Assembly: GCF_004328705.1 (NCBI RefSeq)
Contig: NZ_CP035319.1
Location: 1,798,001-1,862,000 of the forward strand
Origin: Rhodococcus sp. ABRD24
GTDB taxonomy: Bacteria; Actinomycetota; Actinomycetes; Mycobacteriales; Mycobacteriaceae
Direction: 5' to 3'
Length of the DNA stretch: 64,000 nt
A model generated the notes under the pieces. The model searched no databases. It was not told the DNA's origin and was given only the letters and a program-made list of their open reading frames with translations. Positions 43,233 through 52,032 of the stretch are shown here, piece by piece. The position numbers were made by a program, and so were the translations under genes. Positions within the stretch are counted from its first letter, which is position 1, and each line of letters opens with the position of its first letter.

Positions 43233-45179
43233 CTACGGCCGCCACAGCTCCAGCTGCGGGATGCCGGGCGTCCGAAACCCGAGCACCTGCCCGTAGAACG
43301 ACATTTCGGCCTCGCGGGCGCTGACGATGGTCTCGAGCTTGCGGAAGCCGTGCGCCTCCCCCTCGTAGGCCAGGTAGGCATGCGGTATTCCCTTGCGCAG
43401 CAGCGCTTCCCGGAAACGCTCGGCCTGCGACGGCGGCACGATCGGATCGGAGAGCCCCTGCAGCAACAGCACCGGGCAGGACAGGCCGTCGACGTTGCCG
43501 ACCGGGGCGCGGCGGGTATAGAGGTCGGCGGCCTCGGGCAGCGGCCCGATGAGTCCGTCGATGTACCGGGATTCGAAGTCGTGGGTCTCCTTGACGAACT
43601 CCACCAGCTCGGCGACACCGTAATACGATACACCGCAAGCGAATACGTCCGACGTGGTGAGCGCCGACAATACGGTCCATCCGCCGGCCGAACCGCCTTC
43701 GATCGCAAGACGATCGGGGTCGGCGAGTCCGGCGGCGGCGAGTCCCCGGACGGCCGCGACGGTGTCCTCGACATCGACGATTCCCCACTGCCCACGCAAC
43801 CGGCCCCGGTACTCGCGGCCGAATCCGCTCGAGCCGCCGTAGTTGACGTCGATGACGCCGATACCGCGACTGGTGAAGTACGCGTAGACCGGGTTCATCG
43901 CCGGCGCGACGTGCGCGGTGGGTCCGCCGTGCACGAATGCGATGTACGGCGGCAGTTCACCGTCCGGCGCGCGGTAGTCCACATTGGCAGGCGCGTACAC
44001 GATCGCATGAACCTCGCGGTCCGGCCCTTCGAAGGTCAGGGACCGCGCCTCCGGCAGGTATGCCGCATCGGGCAGGTCGTCGACCCCCAACCGGATGTCG
44101 GTGAGCGCACCGGTGTCGAGGTCGAGTACGCGCAGGCCGGAAGGGACGCGTGCTCCCCCACAGCGAAGGAGGACTCGTCGACCGGCGACATCTCCGATCA
44201 CGACCGACGAAATCCCTTCGAGCGCAATGTCGTGCAGCTTTCCGATGCCCGGATCGAGCACGGCGAGGGTGTCGGTGCCGACGGTGCGCGCGGTGAGCAG
44301 GGTGCCGTCGTCGAGCGCGGCGTGCCAGGCAGCACCGAGCTGCCACAGCGGGCCGCCGAAGTCGGCATCCATCGGGCACAGCGGAACCGGCTCACCGGAC
44401 AGCGGCACTCGGTACAGGTTCCACCATCCGCTGCGGTCGCTGATCGCGTGCAGCGCCATATCTCCGTCCCATTCCGGCTGCAGCACCGACTCCTCGGGCC
44501 CGCCGATCAGGACGTCCACCCGACCCGAGGACAGCGTCAGGACGCGCAGTTCGGTTCCGTCCCAAGGCATCTGCGGGTGGTCCCAGGCGATCCACGCCAG
44601 CCGGGCGCCGTCCGGCGACAGGCGCGGGTAGGCGAGGAAGTCGGAGCCGCCGACGATCGGGCGGATCTCGGTCGCATCATCGGCGGCCGATCCGTCGAGT
44701 GGGACTACGCAGATATCGCGAACGACCTTGCCGTCCGTATGGCTCTCGCGCACGCACCACACGTCGGCGCCGACGACGGTGAGGTCGGCGAAGCGGACCG
44801 ACGCCGGTGCGGACGGGATCGGTGTCAGCGGTTTGGGGGTGCCGCCCGCGGCACCGTCGAGACGGTAGAGCCGCTGATTGCTGAACTCGGTGAAGACCAG
44901 CGTCGCATCGTCGGTGACCGTCCATGCACCGCCGCCGTACTCGTGTACCCGAGTGCGCGCATTCCACGGCGCGGGCAACACGTCGATCACCCTGCCGTCG
45001 TCGTCGAGGCGCCGGATCGCGATCCGCCCGTTCTCGGTGGGGCGCAGCTCCGACCACCACACCTGGTCGCCGACGAAGCAACCGCTGTCCACGGGGTGCC
45101 CGCTCGCGGCGAGGTCGGCGGCGGTGATGGGCGACGTCCACGATCCGTACGGGGCGACGGTCTGCGAGGAAGGGGTCAT
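43233..45179 (-). CDS. S9-family prolyl oligopeptidase-like serine peptidase
   Basis: A 648-residue cytoplasmic peptidase. The first 370 residues form a beta-propeller (repeated blades such as YPRLSPDGARLAWIAW and WWNLYRVPLSGEP). The alpha/beta-hydrolase domain has the oxyanion HGGP, the nucleophile in IEGGSAGGW, Asp in GLSDPIVPP and His in EGEAHGFRK. This arrangement is that of acylaminoacyl peptidase/dipeptidyl peptidase relatives, which trim short peptides. No signal peptide is visible. ATG 45179 is preferred; it is divergent from the PPOX gene with 48 bp between the starts. Confidence 0.92.
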   Translation of the reverse strand: MTPSSQTVAPYGSWTSPITAADLAASGHPVDSGCFVGDQVWWSELRPTENGRIAIRRLDDDGRVIDVLPAPWNARTRVHEYGGGAWTVTDDATLVFTEFSNQRLYRLDGAAGGTPKPLTPIPSAPASVRFADLTVVGADVWCVRESHTDGKVVRDICVVPLDGSAADDATEIRPIVGGSDFLAYPRLSPDGARLAWIAWDHPQMPWDGTELRVLTLSSGRVDVLIGGPEESVLQPEWDGDMALHAISDRSGWWNLYRVPLSGEPVPLCPMDADFGGPLWQLGAAWHAALDDGTLLTARTVGTDTLAVLDPGIGKLHDIALEGISSVVIGDVAGRRVLLRCGGARVPSGLRVLDLDTGALTDIRLGVDDLPDAAYLPEARSLTFEGPDREVHAIVYAPANVDYRAPDGELPPYIAFVHGGPTAHVAPAMNPVYAYFTSRGIGVIDVNYGGSSGFGREYRGRLRGQWGIVDVEDTVAAVRGLAAAGLADPDRLAIEGGSAGGWTVLSALTTSDVFACGVSYYGVAELVEFVKETHDFESRYIDGLIGPLPEAADLYTRRAPVGNVDGLSCPVLLLQGLSDPIVPPSQAERFREALLRKGIPHAYLAYEGEAHGFRKLETIVSAREAEMSFYGQVLGFRTPGIPQLELWRP

Positions 45180-45227
45180 GCGCACAACCCTAGTCACGGA
45201 CGGGGGCCGCCGACGTACGGTTTCCCC

Positions 45228-45638
45228 ATGCAATCGCGGTTGCAAAACCGGTTCACCGACGCCCGGATCGCCCGCCTGGCGACGGTGACGGCGGACGGTG
45301 CGCCCCACGTGGTGCCGGTGGTATTCGCGGTGGCCGGCGACACGGTGTACACCGCCGTGGACGACAAACCCAAGACCACCCGGAGGCTGCGGCGGCTCGA
45401 CAACATCGCCGCCACCGGACGCGTCAGCCTGCTCGTCGACCATTACGACGAGGACTGGTCCCGGCTGTGGTGGGTGCGTGTGGACGGCGACGCCTCGGTG
45501 CTGCCCGCGGACAGCGCCGAGGGCACGGCCGCGATCGACGCTCTGACCGCCAAGTACGCGCAGTACTCCGCGCTGCGCCCGGGCGGGCCGGTGATCGCGA
45601 TCCGAGACCTGCAGTGGCGCGGGTGGACGGCGTCCTGA
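45228..45638 (+). CDS. PPOX-class probable F420-dependent oxidoreductase (TIGR03668-like)
   Basis: A 136-residue split-barrel flavin/F420 protein. It opens QNRFTDARIARLATVTADGA and PHVVPVVFAV, the typical first strands. DDKPKTTRRLRRLDNI is the conserved phosphate-binding turn, and VSLLVDHYDEDWSRLWWVRV the dimer strand. Such proteins bind F420 or FMN and reduce small substrates, but few are assigned. The start at 45228 is the first ATG in the conserved frame. It is divergent from the S9 peptidase. Confidence 0.87.
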   Translation: MQSRLQNRFTDARIARLATVTADGAPHVVPVVFAVAGDTVYTAVDDKPKTTRRLRRLDNIAATGRVSLLVDHYDEDWSRLWWVRVDGDASVLPADSAEGTAAIDALTAKYAQYSALRPGGPVIAIRDLQWRGWTAS

Positions 45639-45770
45639 CGGCGCCGAAGCCGACGCCCGCCACCTGTCCGTGACTCAAACGTTCATTCGGCGATCTTGTG
45701 GCGTACAACACATTGGATCACGCTGAAAGAGTCCGGATTTGCACATGTCATCCGAAGGGACGGTTCTCCC

Positions 45771-45941
45771 ATGACACGCAGGATCGCCGGAACACTCGCC
45801 GCTCTCGCCCTCACACTCTCCCTGGGCGCTGTCGCTGCGCCCTCGGCGTCGGCCGCGGAGCCATCACCCGTGCAGGGCTCCTCGGTGGGGGTGTGTCTCT
45901 CCCTCCCGCTGGGCTCGCTGGTGTGGTCGGTCTGCATCTAA
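45771..45941 (+). CDS. Small secreted peptide, mature form about 28 residues
   Basis: A 56-residue precursor. Residues 1-28 are a clear signal peptide (MTRRIAG, hydrophobic core, ending SASAAE). The predicted mature peptide runs AEPSPVQGSSVGVCLSLPLG to the terminal VCI. It has two Cys (GVC and SVC) separated by 13 residues, so a small disulfide loop is possible. I recognise no family. There is no modification or transport gene beside it, so it is not an obvious bacteriocin cluster. The ribosome site (GAAGGGA) is further away than usual, which lowers certainty that ATG 45771 is the start. Confidence 0.6.
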   Translation: MTRRIAGTLAALALTLSLGAVAAPSASAAEPSPVQGSSVGVCLSLPLGSLVWSVCI

Positions 45942-46076
45942 CCCAGCTCCGACGCGTGTGCACTACCCGAGTGCGAGAGTGACGTACGCAACACTGCGCG
46001 CCCCCGCCGAGCGTGCTGACGCAGCTGCAGCAGCACCGTTCGATTTCCATTTGCGCGCGAGTGGGATCATGGTTGC

Positions 46077-47330
46077 GTGAGCACTCCAGATCCAGTCCGC
46101 ACTCGTCGGCCGCAGCGCGCTCTCGAGCAGTCCACCAAACTGCAGAACGTCCTGTACGAAATCCGCGGCCCGGTACACGCGCATGCCGCGCGACTGGAGG
46201 CGGAGGGGCATCGGATCCTCAAGCTCAACATCGGTAATCCGGCGCCGTTCGGGTTCGAGGCCCCCGATGTGATCATGCGCGACATGATCGCGGCGCTGCC
46301 GTACGCGCAGGGCTATTCGGAGTCCAAGGGCATCCTCTCGGCGCGGCGCGCGATCGTCACCCGATACGAGCTGGTTCCCGGCTTCCCGGAGCTCGACGTC
46401 GACGACATCTACCTCGGCAACGGCGTCTCCGAGCTCATCACGATGACGATGCAGGCCCTGCTCGACGATGGTGACGAGGTGCTGATCCCGGCGCCGGACT
46501 ACCCGCTGTGGACGGCGATGACCAGCCTGTCCGGCGGTACCCCCGTGCACTACCTGTGTGACGAGCAGAACGACTGGAACCCGGACATCGCGGACATCGA
46601 GTCCAAGATCACCGACAAGACCAAGGCACTGCTGGTCATCAACCCGAACAATCCGACGGGCGCGGTGTATTCGGCGGAGGTGCTCTCACAGCTCGTCGAT
46701 CTGGCCCGGCGGCACCAGCTGCTGCTGCTGTCCGACGAGATCTACGACAAGATCCTCTACGACGACGCCAAGCACATCTCGCTGGCCACGCTCGCGCCGG
46801 ACCTGCTGTGCCTGACGTTCAACGGCTTGTCCAAGGCCTACCGCGTCGCGGGCTACCGCTCCGGGTGGGTTGCGATCACCGGGCCCAAGGATCACGCCGC
46901 CGGTTTCCTGGAAGGGCTGGATCTGCTCGCGTCGACGCGCCTGTGCCCCAACGTTCCCGGCCAGCACGCCATTCAGGTGGCGCTCGGCGGCCACCAGAGC
47001 ATCGAGGATCTGATCCTGCCCGGCGGCCGACTGCTCGAGCAGCGCGATGTCGCCTGGGAGCGGCTCAACATGATCCCCGGCGTCTCATGCGTCAAGCCGC
47101 GCGGGGCGCTGTACGCCTTCCCGCGGCTGGATCCGAACGTCTACGAGATCCACGACGACGAGAAGCTGGTGCAGGACCTACTGCTGCACGAGAAGATCCT
47201 GATGGTTCAGGGCACGGGCTTCAATTGGCCCGACCACGATCACCTGAGAATCGTAACGCTGCCGTGGGCCCGCGACCTGGCCGTCGCGATCGAACGATTC
47301 GGCAATTTCCTCTCGAGTTACAAGCAGTAG
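46077..47330 (+). CDS. aspC: AspC/AlaT aminotransferase
   Basis: A 417-residue class I PLP aminotransferase that exchanges amino groups among alanine, aspartate, glutamate and their oxo acids. Motifs: ILKLNIGNPAPFGFEAPDVI, YPLWTAMTSLSGG, NPNNPTGAVYS, and the PLP lysine in NGLSKAYRVAGYRSGW. It is very similar to M. tuberculosis AspC (Rv0337c) as I remember it, and near etfD as there. The GTG start at 46077 is the first in frame in the conserved region; the ribosome site is weak. Length is normal. Confidence 0.93.
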   Translation: MSTPDPVRTRRPQRALEQSTKLQNVLYEIRGPVHAHAARLEAEGHRILKLNIGNPAPFGFEAPDVIMRDMIAALPYAQGYSESKGILSARRAIVTRYELVPGFPELDVDDIYLGNGVSELITMTMQALLDDGDEVLIPAPDYPLWTAMTSLSGGTPVHYLCDEQNDWNPDIADIESKITDKTKALLVINPNNPTGAVYSAEVLSQLVDLARRHQLLLLSDEIYDKILYDDAKHISLATLAPDLLCLTFNGLSKAYRVAGYRSGWVAITGPKDHAAGFLEGLDLLASTRLCPNVPGQHAIQVALGGHQSIEDLILPGGRLLEQRDVAWERLNMIPGVSCVKPRGALYAFPRLDPNVYEIHDDEKLVQDLLLHEKILMVQGTGFNWPDHDHLRIVTLPWARDLAVAIERFGNFLSSYKQ

Positions 47331-47453
47331 CGCGGCCCGGAGCGGATATCGGAAATTCGTGTATCCGAACAGAATCCGGGTCGCTGCAAAGTGACACGAC
47401 AAAAAATCGACCCCAATCGAGCAGAATTTCCTCGGTATGGGTAGATTGACCGA

Positions 47454-47555
47454 TTGGCACCGCTGAGTGCCCATAAGCGCCTCGCCTGCCCGCCCCCCCT
47501 GGGCGGCGAGGTCCGGTGGCGGGGACGACCCCCCCTGCTCCCCGCCACCGCCGCT
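47454..47555 (+). ncRNA. Probable 6C small RNA (twin C-loop hairpins)
   Basis: Two adjacent stem-loops each present a run of seven Cs in the loop. The first is CCTCGCC ... GGCGAGG (47480-47511), with an inner GCCC/GGGC. The second is a perfect 10-bp stem GGTGGCGGGG / CCCCGCCACC (47515-47549). This is the defining structure of the actinobacterial 6C RNA (B11 in mycobacteria), which base-pairs with target mRNAs by its C-rich loops. A TAGATT box at 47442-47447 could be its -10. It lies between aspC and the YibE/F gene on the same strand and could instead be that gene's leader. Ends are approximate. Confidence 0.75.
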
Positions 47556-47600
47556 TATTGTCGGCCCCCGCTACCCTCATCCGGTGCGGAGACGAAGCCG

Positions 47601-48893
47601 ATGACATCCGATCCCGGTCCTCACAGCGGCCACGGTCACGGTCATTTCAGTGGTCCCACTCCAGTGGGTCCGATCGCTGCGCGTGTCGTGGTGGGGTTGC
47701 TCGTCGCGATCGCGATCGCCGTCCTGGCCGGGGCCGCCTTCCTGTGGCCGAGCCGGGCGCACATCGAGATCCCGCTCCCCTTCCAGACAGCGGGTGGCGG
47801 CGCCGTCACCACCGAGGCCGGCACCATCATCGCGCAGGACCTCGCCCCGTGCGGAAGCCCCTCCGCGGGGCGTGCCTTCACCGGCGATCCCGCACCGCCG
47901 CCCGGCAACGCCTACGAGTGCCGGCGCAGCATCGTCACGATCGAGTCCGGCCCGAACCAGGGGACGCGGACACTCCTCGAGATCGTGCCCGGTCCGGGAC
48001 AGCCCGACCTGCGTGTCGGGGAGAAGGTCCGGCTGGTGCGGCAGACCGACTCCAGCGGCGCCACCATCTATTCGTTCAACGACTACTCACGGGCGCTGCC
48101 GTTGGGACTCATCGTCGCCGCGTTCGCCGTCGCGATCGTCGCGGTGGCCCGGTGGCGCGGACTGCGTGCGCTACTGGGACTCGGCATTGCGTTCGGCGTC
48201 CTGGTGGTGTTTACCCTGCCCGCACTGCTGGACGGTAAGCCGGCGATGCCCGTCGCGCTGGTCTCTGGCGCGGCGATCCTCTACGCCGTGCTGTACCTGG
48301 CGCACGGGGTGAATCTGCGGACCAGTTCGGCGCTGCTCGGGACCCTCGCCTCGATGGTGGTGGCGGCCGTGCTGTCGGTCGTCGCGATTCGGATGACGCA
48401 CCTGACGGGCCTGTCCGAGCAACAGAACGCCGACGTGCAGGCATACATCCAGCACGTGAGTATCACCGGACTGTTGCTCGCCGGATTCATCATCGGCTCG
48501 CTCGGCGTGCTCAACGACGTCACGATCACGCAGGCCTCGGCCGCCTTCGAGCTGGCGGCCATCGACGAAACCGCAACCCGGCGCACGGTATTCGCGTCCG
48601 CCATGCGAGTGGGACGCGATCACATCGCGAGCACCGTGTACACGCTGGTCCTGGCCTACGCAGGTGGGGCGCTGCCGCTCCTGCTGCTGTTCTCCGTCGC
48701 GGGTGGGTCCATCGGTGACGTGCTGACCGGCGATGCGGTCGCGATCGAGATCGTCCGGGCATCCGTCGGCGGTATCGCCCTGGCACTGTCGGTGCCGCTC
48801 ACCACGGCGATCGCCGCACTACTGGCGCGCCCACCGGCCTACCGCTCCGCGGCGGTACCCGGACCCCGCCGCAGCGGGCGGCACGCCCGCTGA
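47601..48893 (+). CDS. YibE/F-like multi-pass membrane protein
   Basis: A 430-residue membrane protein of the YibE/F family, whose function is unknown. A His-rich N terminus (HSGHGHGHF) precedes one helix (about 26-48). An exported domain with two Cys (LAPCGSP, YECRRS) spans about 50-155. At least seven further helices follow. The family core IGSLGVLNDVTITQASA is present near residue 300. The His stretch may bind metal. ATG 47601 follows GGAGACGAAG. The 6C-like RNA ends about 45 bp upstream and could affect its translation. Confidence 0.88.
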   Translation: MTSDPGPHSGHGHGHFSGPTPVGPIAARVVVGLLVAIAIAVLAGAAFLWPSRAHIEIPLPFQTAGGGAVTTEAGTIIAQDLAPCGSPSAGRAFTGDPAPPPGNAYECRRSIVTIESGPNQGTRTLLEIVPGPGQPDLRVGEKVRLVRQTDSSGATIYSFNDYSRALPLGLIVAAFAVAIVAVARWRGLRALLGLGIAFGVLVVFTLPALLDGKPAMPVALVSGAAILYAVLYLAHGVNLRTSSALLGTLASMVVAAVLSVVAIRMTHLTGLSEQQNADVQAYIQHVSITGLLLAGFIIGSLGVLNDVTITQASAAFELAAIDETATRRTVFASAMRVGRDHIASTVYTLVLAYAGGALPLLLLFSVAGGSIGDVLTGDAVAIEIVRASVGGIALALSVPLTTAIAALLARPPAYRSAAVPGPRRSGRHAR

Positions 48894-48902
48894 CACCGAC
48901 CG

Positions 48903-49862
48903 TCACGGTCCCGCAGGTAAAGATGTCGGTGGGACCTGTACTTGACCGAAGATGCTGTCGCCGTAGCCCAGTCCGATCCCGATCGCGGCAATGACGACGA
49001 GCGCCGCGCCGGCCAGCACGGCACCGACGATCTGCCGCCGGGATACGGTTCGGCGGGCGCGCGTGGAGGACGCCGACCGCAGCCGCCGTGCCGTCGCCGG
49101 AGCAGACCTGCCGCCCCGGGCTGTTGCGGCCGGAGACGCCGGCGGCCGAGCAAGCAGTGCGGCGCCGTGGGCTGCCACCAGCTCCGGATTGGGTGGGGTC
49201 ACGACCGGCAGCCCCAAACTGCCGTGGAGCGCATCGCGCAGTGTGGGATGGACCGCGCCGCCGCCCAGGAGCACGAGCGCATCCGCCGATCGGCCCGACT
49301 GCTCGATCAGCTCCGCGACCAGACAGACCGACTCCTCGATCGCGGGAACGGTGATGCCGTCGAATGTTTCACGTGGGTGACCGCCCGGATCACCACCGCG
49401 CAGGAAGTCGATCCGCTCGGAGGCTGCGACCACACCTGTCAACCGTTCGACCACACTGATCATCAGTCCGGAGCTGCCGACGTCGTACAGCACGAGGGTG
49501 CGGTACTCGGCGACGACGCCGCTGCGATGCAACTGCTCGAGCACCGCCGTCAGCTCCGGCACCAGCAGGAAGTGGTCGACGCCCTGCCTGCTCAACGCCG
49601 CGTCGATGGCCGCGGCCTGCGCCTCGTCGCGGTAGGTGATGGCGACGCCGGTCGCGGAACCCGATTCCGCCCGGTCCGCAAGGACCACCCCCACCACCTG
49701 GGCGGCCAGTACCTCCGGAACCTGCCCGGCAACCTCGATCGCCTGGTGTTCGAACACTGCACTGTCCCCGACGGCGGTATCACCGAATCCGCCACTGCCC
49801 TTGAGGGGACGCGCGAGCCGAACGAATCCGGCCCCCACCGAAACACCTAGAACCCCACCCAT
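48903..49862 (-). CDS. Second membrane-anchored Hsp70-like ATPase, short form
   Basis: A 319-residue protein with a reduced Hsp70/actin fold: GVSVGAGFVRLARP at the N terminus, TLVLYDVGSSGLMISVVE in the middle (phosphate-2), and DALVLLGGGAVHPTLRDAL (adenosine loop). A basic Arg/Ser/Ala linker leads to one helix (about 281-302) and a short exported tail ending SLPAGP. It is a shortened relative of the Hsp70-like gene beside iniR, without peptide-binding domain. ATG 49862 (AAGGCGG upstream) is preferred over GTG 49898. It is divergent from the tyrosine phosphatase and may take part in the same surface-polymer pathway. Confidence 0.75.
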   Translation of the reverse strand: MGGVLGVSVGAGFVRLARPLKGSGGFGDTAVGDSAVFEHQAIEVAGQVPEVLAAQVVGVVLADRAESGSATGVAITYRDEAQAAAIDAALSRQGVDHFLLVPELTAVLEQLHRSGVVAEYRTLVLYDVGSSGLMISVVERLTGVVAASERIDFLRGGDPGGHPRETFDGITVPAIEESVCLVAELIEQSGRSADALVLLGGGAVHPTLRDALHGSLGLPVVTPPNPELVAAHGAALLARPPASPAATARGGRSAPATARRLRSASSTRARRTVSRRQIVGAVLAGAALVVIAAIGIGLGYGDSIFGQVQVPPTSLPAGP

Positions 49863-49957
49863 GAGCCGCCTTCGATCGTCGTCTCGTCCAGCAGACACTC
49901 GAACTCGGTGCGTTCCGAACGAGCCGAGTGTATACAGCCGCGCCTACACTCTCGGTC

Positions 49958-50494
49958 ATGCAACTGCTGTTCATCTGTACCGGAAACATCTGCCGGTCTC
50001 CCACTGCGGAGCGTCTCACCACCGCGTGGTCGGCGAACCACGGGATCCACGATCTGCAGGCTTCCAGTGCAGGTACCCATGCCGTCGTCGGATCTGGAAT
50101 GGAACCGACAGCAGCGCAGTTCCTTTCGCAACTCGGCGGACATCCGGACGGGTTCGTCGCCCGACGTCTGACTCCCGCGATTGCCGCGGAGGCGGATCTG
50201 ATCCTGACAATGACCGAGGCACATCGCGATGCGGTGCTCCGGCAGTCGCCGCGCCAGCTCAAGCGGACCTTCACGCTTCTCGAGGCCGCACACCTCATCC
50301 GCGCCGCGGGATCGACCACCGTCGCCGAGATGGCGGACGCGCGCGGGCGTATTCCGGCGCCACCCGGCGGCGCCAATGTCCCCGACCCGATCGGCCGTAG
50401 CGCGAGCGTGTTCGAGGATGTCAGCGTGCAGATCTCCGAGGCGTTGCTGACCGTGCTGACCGGACTCGCCGACGGTCGGCATCGGACGGGCTAG
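49958..50494 (+). CDS. Low-molecular-weight protein tyrosine phosphatase
   Basis: A 178-residue LMW-PTP. The P-loop is CTGNICRSP, with nucleophile Cys7 and Arg13 (C-x5-R). The general acid is in the DPIGRS loop near the C terminus. Such phosphatases dephosphorylate the tyrosine cluster of Wzc-type kinases and so tune surface polysaccharide export. The gene is convergent with a BY-kinase, 35 bp apart at the stops, so kinase and phosphatase form a pair here. ATG 49958 gives the expected N terminus MQLLFIC. The protein is slightly longer than the 150 residues usual in the family. Confidence 0.93.
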   Translation: MQLLFICTGNICRSPTAERLTTAWSANHGIHDLQASSAGTHAVVGSGMEPTAAQFLSQLGGHPDGFVARRLTPAIAAEADLILTMTEAHRDAVLRQSPRQLKRTFTLLEAAHLIRAAGSTTVAEMADARGRIPAPPGGANVPDPIGRSASVFEDVSVQISEALLTVLTGLADGRHRTG

Positions 50495-50529
50495 GACGAG
50501 GGCCCATCCGATGCCGGCCGTGATCTGTC

Positions 50530-51981
50530 CTATCCGCCGGTGGTCGTCGCCGACGGCCGTGCTTCGCCGGATTTGGCCGGCGGCTGCACAGACCTGGTCG
50601 TGGTCGACGACTGTGTGGACCCGGAAGCGTCCGAGTCGTAGTAGTACTTGTACTCGTATGCGCCCGCGCCCTTCGCCGGCGTCATCGTGAGGATCGTGCC
50701 GAGCACCGTGGCCCCCGCGCTTCTCAGATTGCCGATCGCACGGGATATCTGATCACGCTTGGTGTGTCCGTGCCGGACGACGACGAGCGCCCCGTCGACC
50801 TTGCTTGCCAGCACTGCCGCATCCGTCACGGGCAGCAGCGGCGAGGCGTCGACGATGACGAAGTCGAAACGCGACCGCAACTGCGTGAACAGCTCCGTCG
50901 CATGGGTCGAGCCCAACAGCTCGCTCGGATTCGGCGGAATCGCCCCGGAGGCCAGCACCCAGATGTTGGTGAACGGCGTGGACTGCAGGACGTCGTCCAA
51001 CTCGGCCTGGCCGGACAGGACCGTACTCATTCCCACGGAGCCGATGAGTCCGAGGTACTTCGAGATTCGAGGCCGGCGCAGATCGCCCTCGATCAACGCC
51101 ACCGAGTATCCCGCCTCGGCGAGCGCAAGGGACAGGTTGATGGCCGTGGTCGTCTTGCCTTCTCCCGGAAGAGAACTGGTGACCGTGATCACCCGGGGCG
51201 GATTGTCGACCTCGAGGAACTGCAGGTTGGTCCGCAGCTCGCGGAAGGCTTCCGCGCTGCCCGAGTAGCCGTCCTGGAATGCGATGGCCGCCTTCTGCTC
51301 GCGTTCCTTGTCGAACGGCACCGTGCCCACCAGACCCACTCCGGCAAGCTCGTCGAGGGCCTCGCGGGTCTTCACGGTGTTGTCCAGCCGGTCCCGCAGC
51401 ACGGCGAGGCCGATGCCGACCAACAGGCCGACGGCGAATCCCAACGCGAGATTGCGCTTGGTCTTGGGGCTGACAGGAGTGGACGGTGTGGACGCGTGCT
51501 GCTCCACCACGACCCGGGCGGTCGGCGGACGGCTGGGATCGAACGTCTCGAGTTCCGCTGCCATGACGACGAACTCGTCGGAGAGCGCATTGACGAGGTC
51601 GCGCGCCAGTTCAGGCGAGGCATCGTCGGCGGTCACGGAGATCAGCACGGTGTCCGGCGCCGACGTGGCCTTGATCTTGGCGGCGAGGTCGCCGGCCGAG
51701 AGGTTGGTGATCCCGAGCCGGTCGAGCGTGCGCTGCGCCAGCGTAGTGCCGGTCAGTAGCTTGGTATACGACGCGACACGCTGCTGCGAGAACAGGTTGC
51801 CCTGGTATACCTCGTTGACCGAGGCCGCGGACGACGTGGACACGAACAGACGCGCCGACGCCTGATAGATCGGTGTCGACACGAGCGAGGCGGTCAGCGC
51901 TCCGAGTAGTCCGACGACCGTTGCCAGCGCAATGATTCGCCACCGCGTCTGCAAGATGCGTAGGTAGTCCTGTACTTCCAT
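50530..51981 (-). CDS. Wzz/BY-kinase polysaccharide co-polymerase
   Basis: A 483-residue bacterial tyrosine autokinase. A Wzz chain-length domain with two membrane helices (about 16-36 and 178-196) is fused to a cytoplasmic P-loop kinase. Walker A is LPGEGKTTT (271-279), A' VALIEGDLRRP, and B FVIVDASP. A C-terminal Tyr cluster (YEYKYYYDSD) is the autophosphorylation site. Such kinases control polymer length and export. No polymerase or flippase genes are in view. It starts 51 bp after the stop of the giant NRPS gene on the same strand, so read-through from it is likely. GAGGAC precedes ATG 51981. Confidence 0.93.
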   Translation of the reverse strand: MEVQDYLRILQTRWRIIALATVVGLLGALTASLVSTPIYQASARLFVSTSSAASVNEVYQGNLFSQQRVASYTKLLTGTTLAQRTLDRLGITNLSAGDLAAKIKATSAPDTVLISVTADDASPELARDLVNALSDEFVVMAAELETFDPSRPPTARVVVEQHASTPSTPVSPKTKRNLALGFAVGLLVGIGLAVLRDRLDNTVKTREALDELAGVGLVGTVPFDKEREQKAAIAFQDGYSGSAEAFRELRTNLQFLEVDNPPRVITVTSSLPGEGKTTTAINLSLALAEAGYSVALIEGDLRRPRISKYLGLIGSVGMSTVLSGQAELDDVLQSTPFTNIWVLASGAIPPNPSELLGSTHATELFTQLRSRFDFVIVDASPLLPVTDAAVLASKVDGALVVVRHGHTKRDQISRAIGNLRSAGATVLGTILTMTPAKGAGAYEYKYYYDSDASGSTQSSTTTRSVQPPAKSGEARPSATTTGG

Positions 51982-52032
51982 AACCCCGTCCTCTTTCCTC
52001 AAAGCTGCCAACACCCTATGCGCGCGTGCACA

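Noticed and set aside
43128..45638. 836-codon plus-strand frame joined to the PPOX protein
   Set aside because: Only the last 136 codons are real; the first part is antisense to the S9 peptidase.
45771..45941. Small secreted peptide as a bacteriocin or RiPP precursor
   Set aside because: It has a Sec signal peptide, and no modification, immunity or transporter gene is adjacent.
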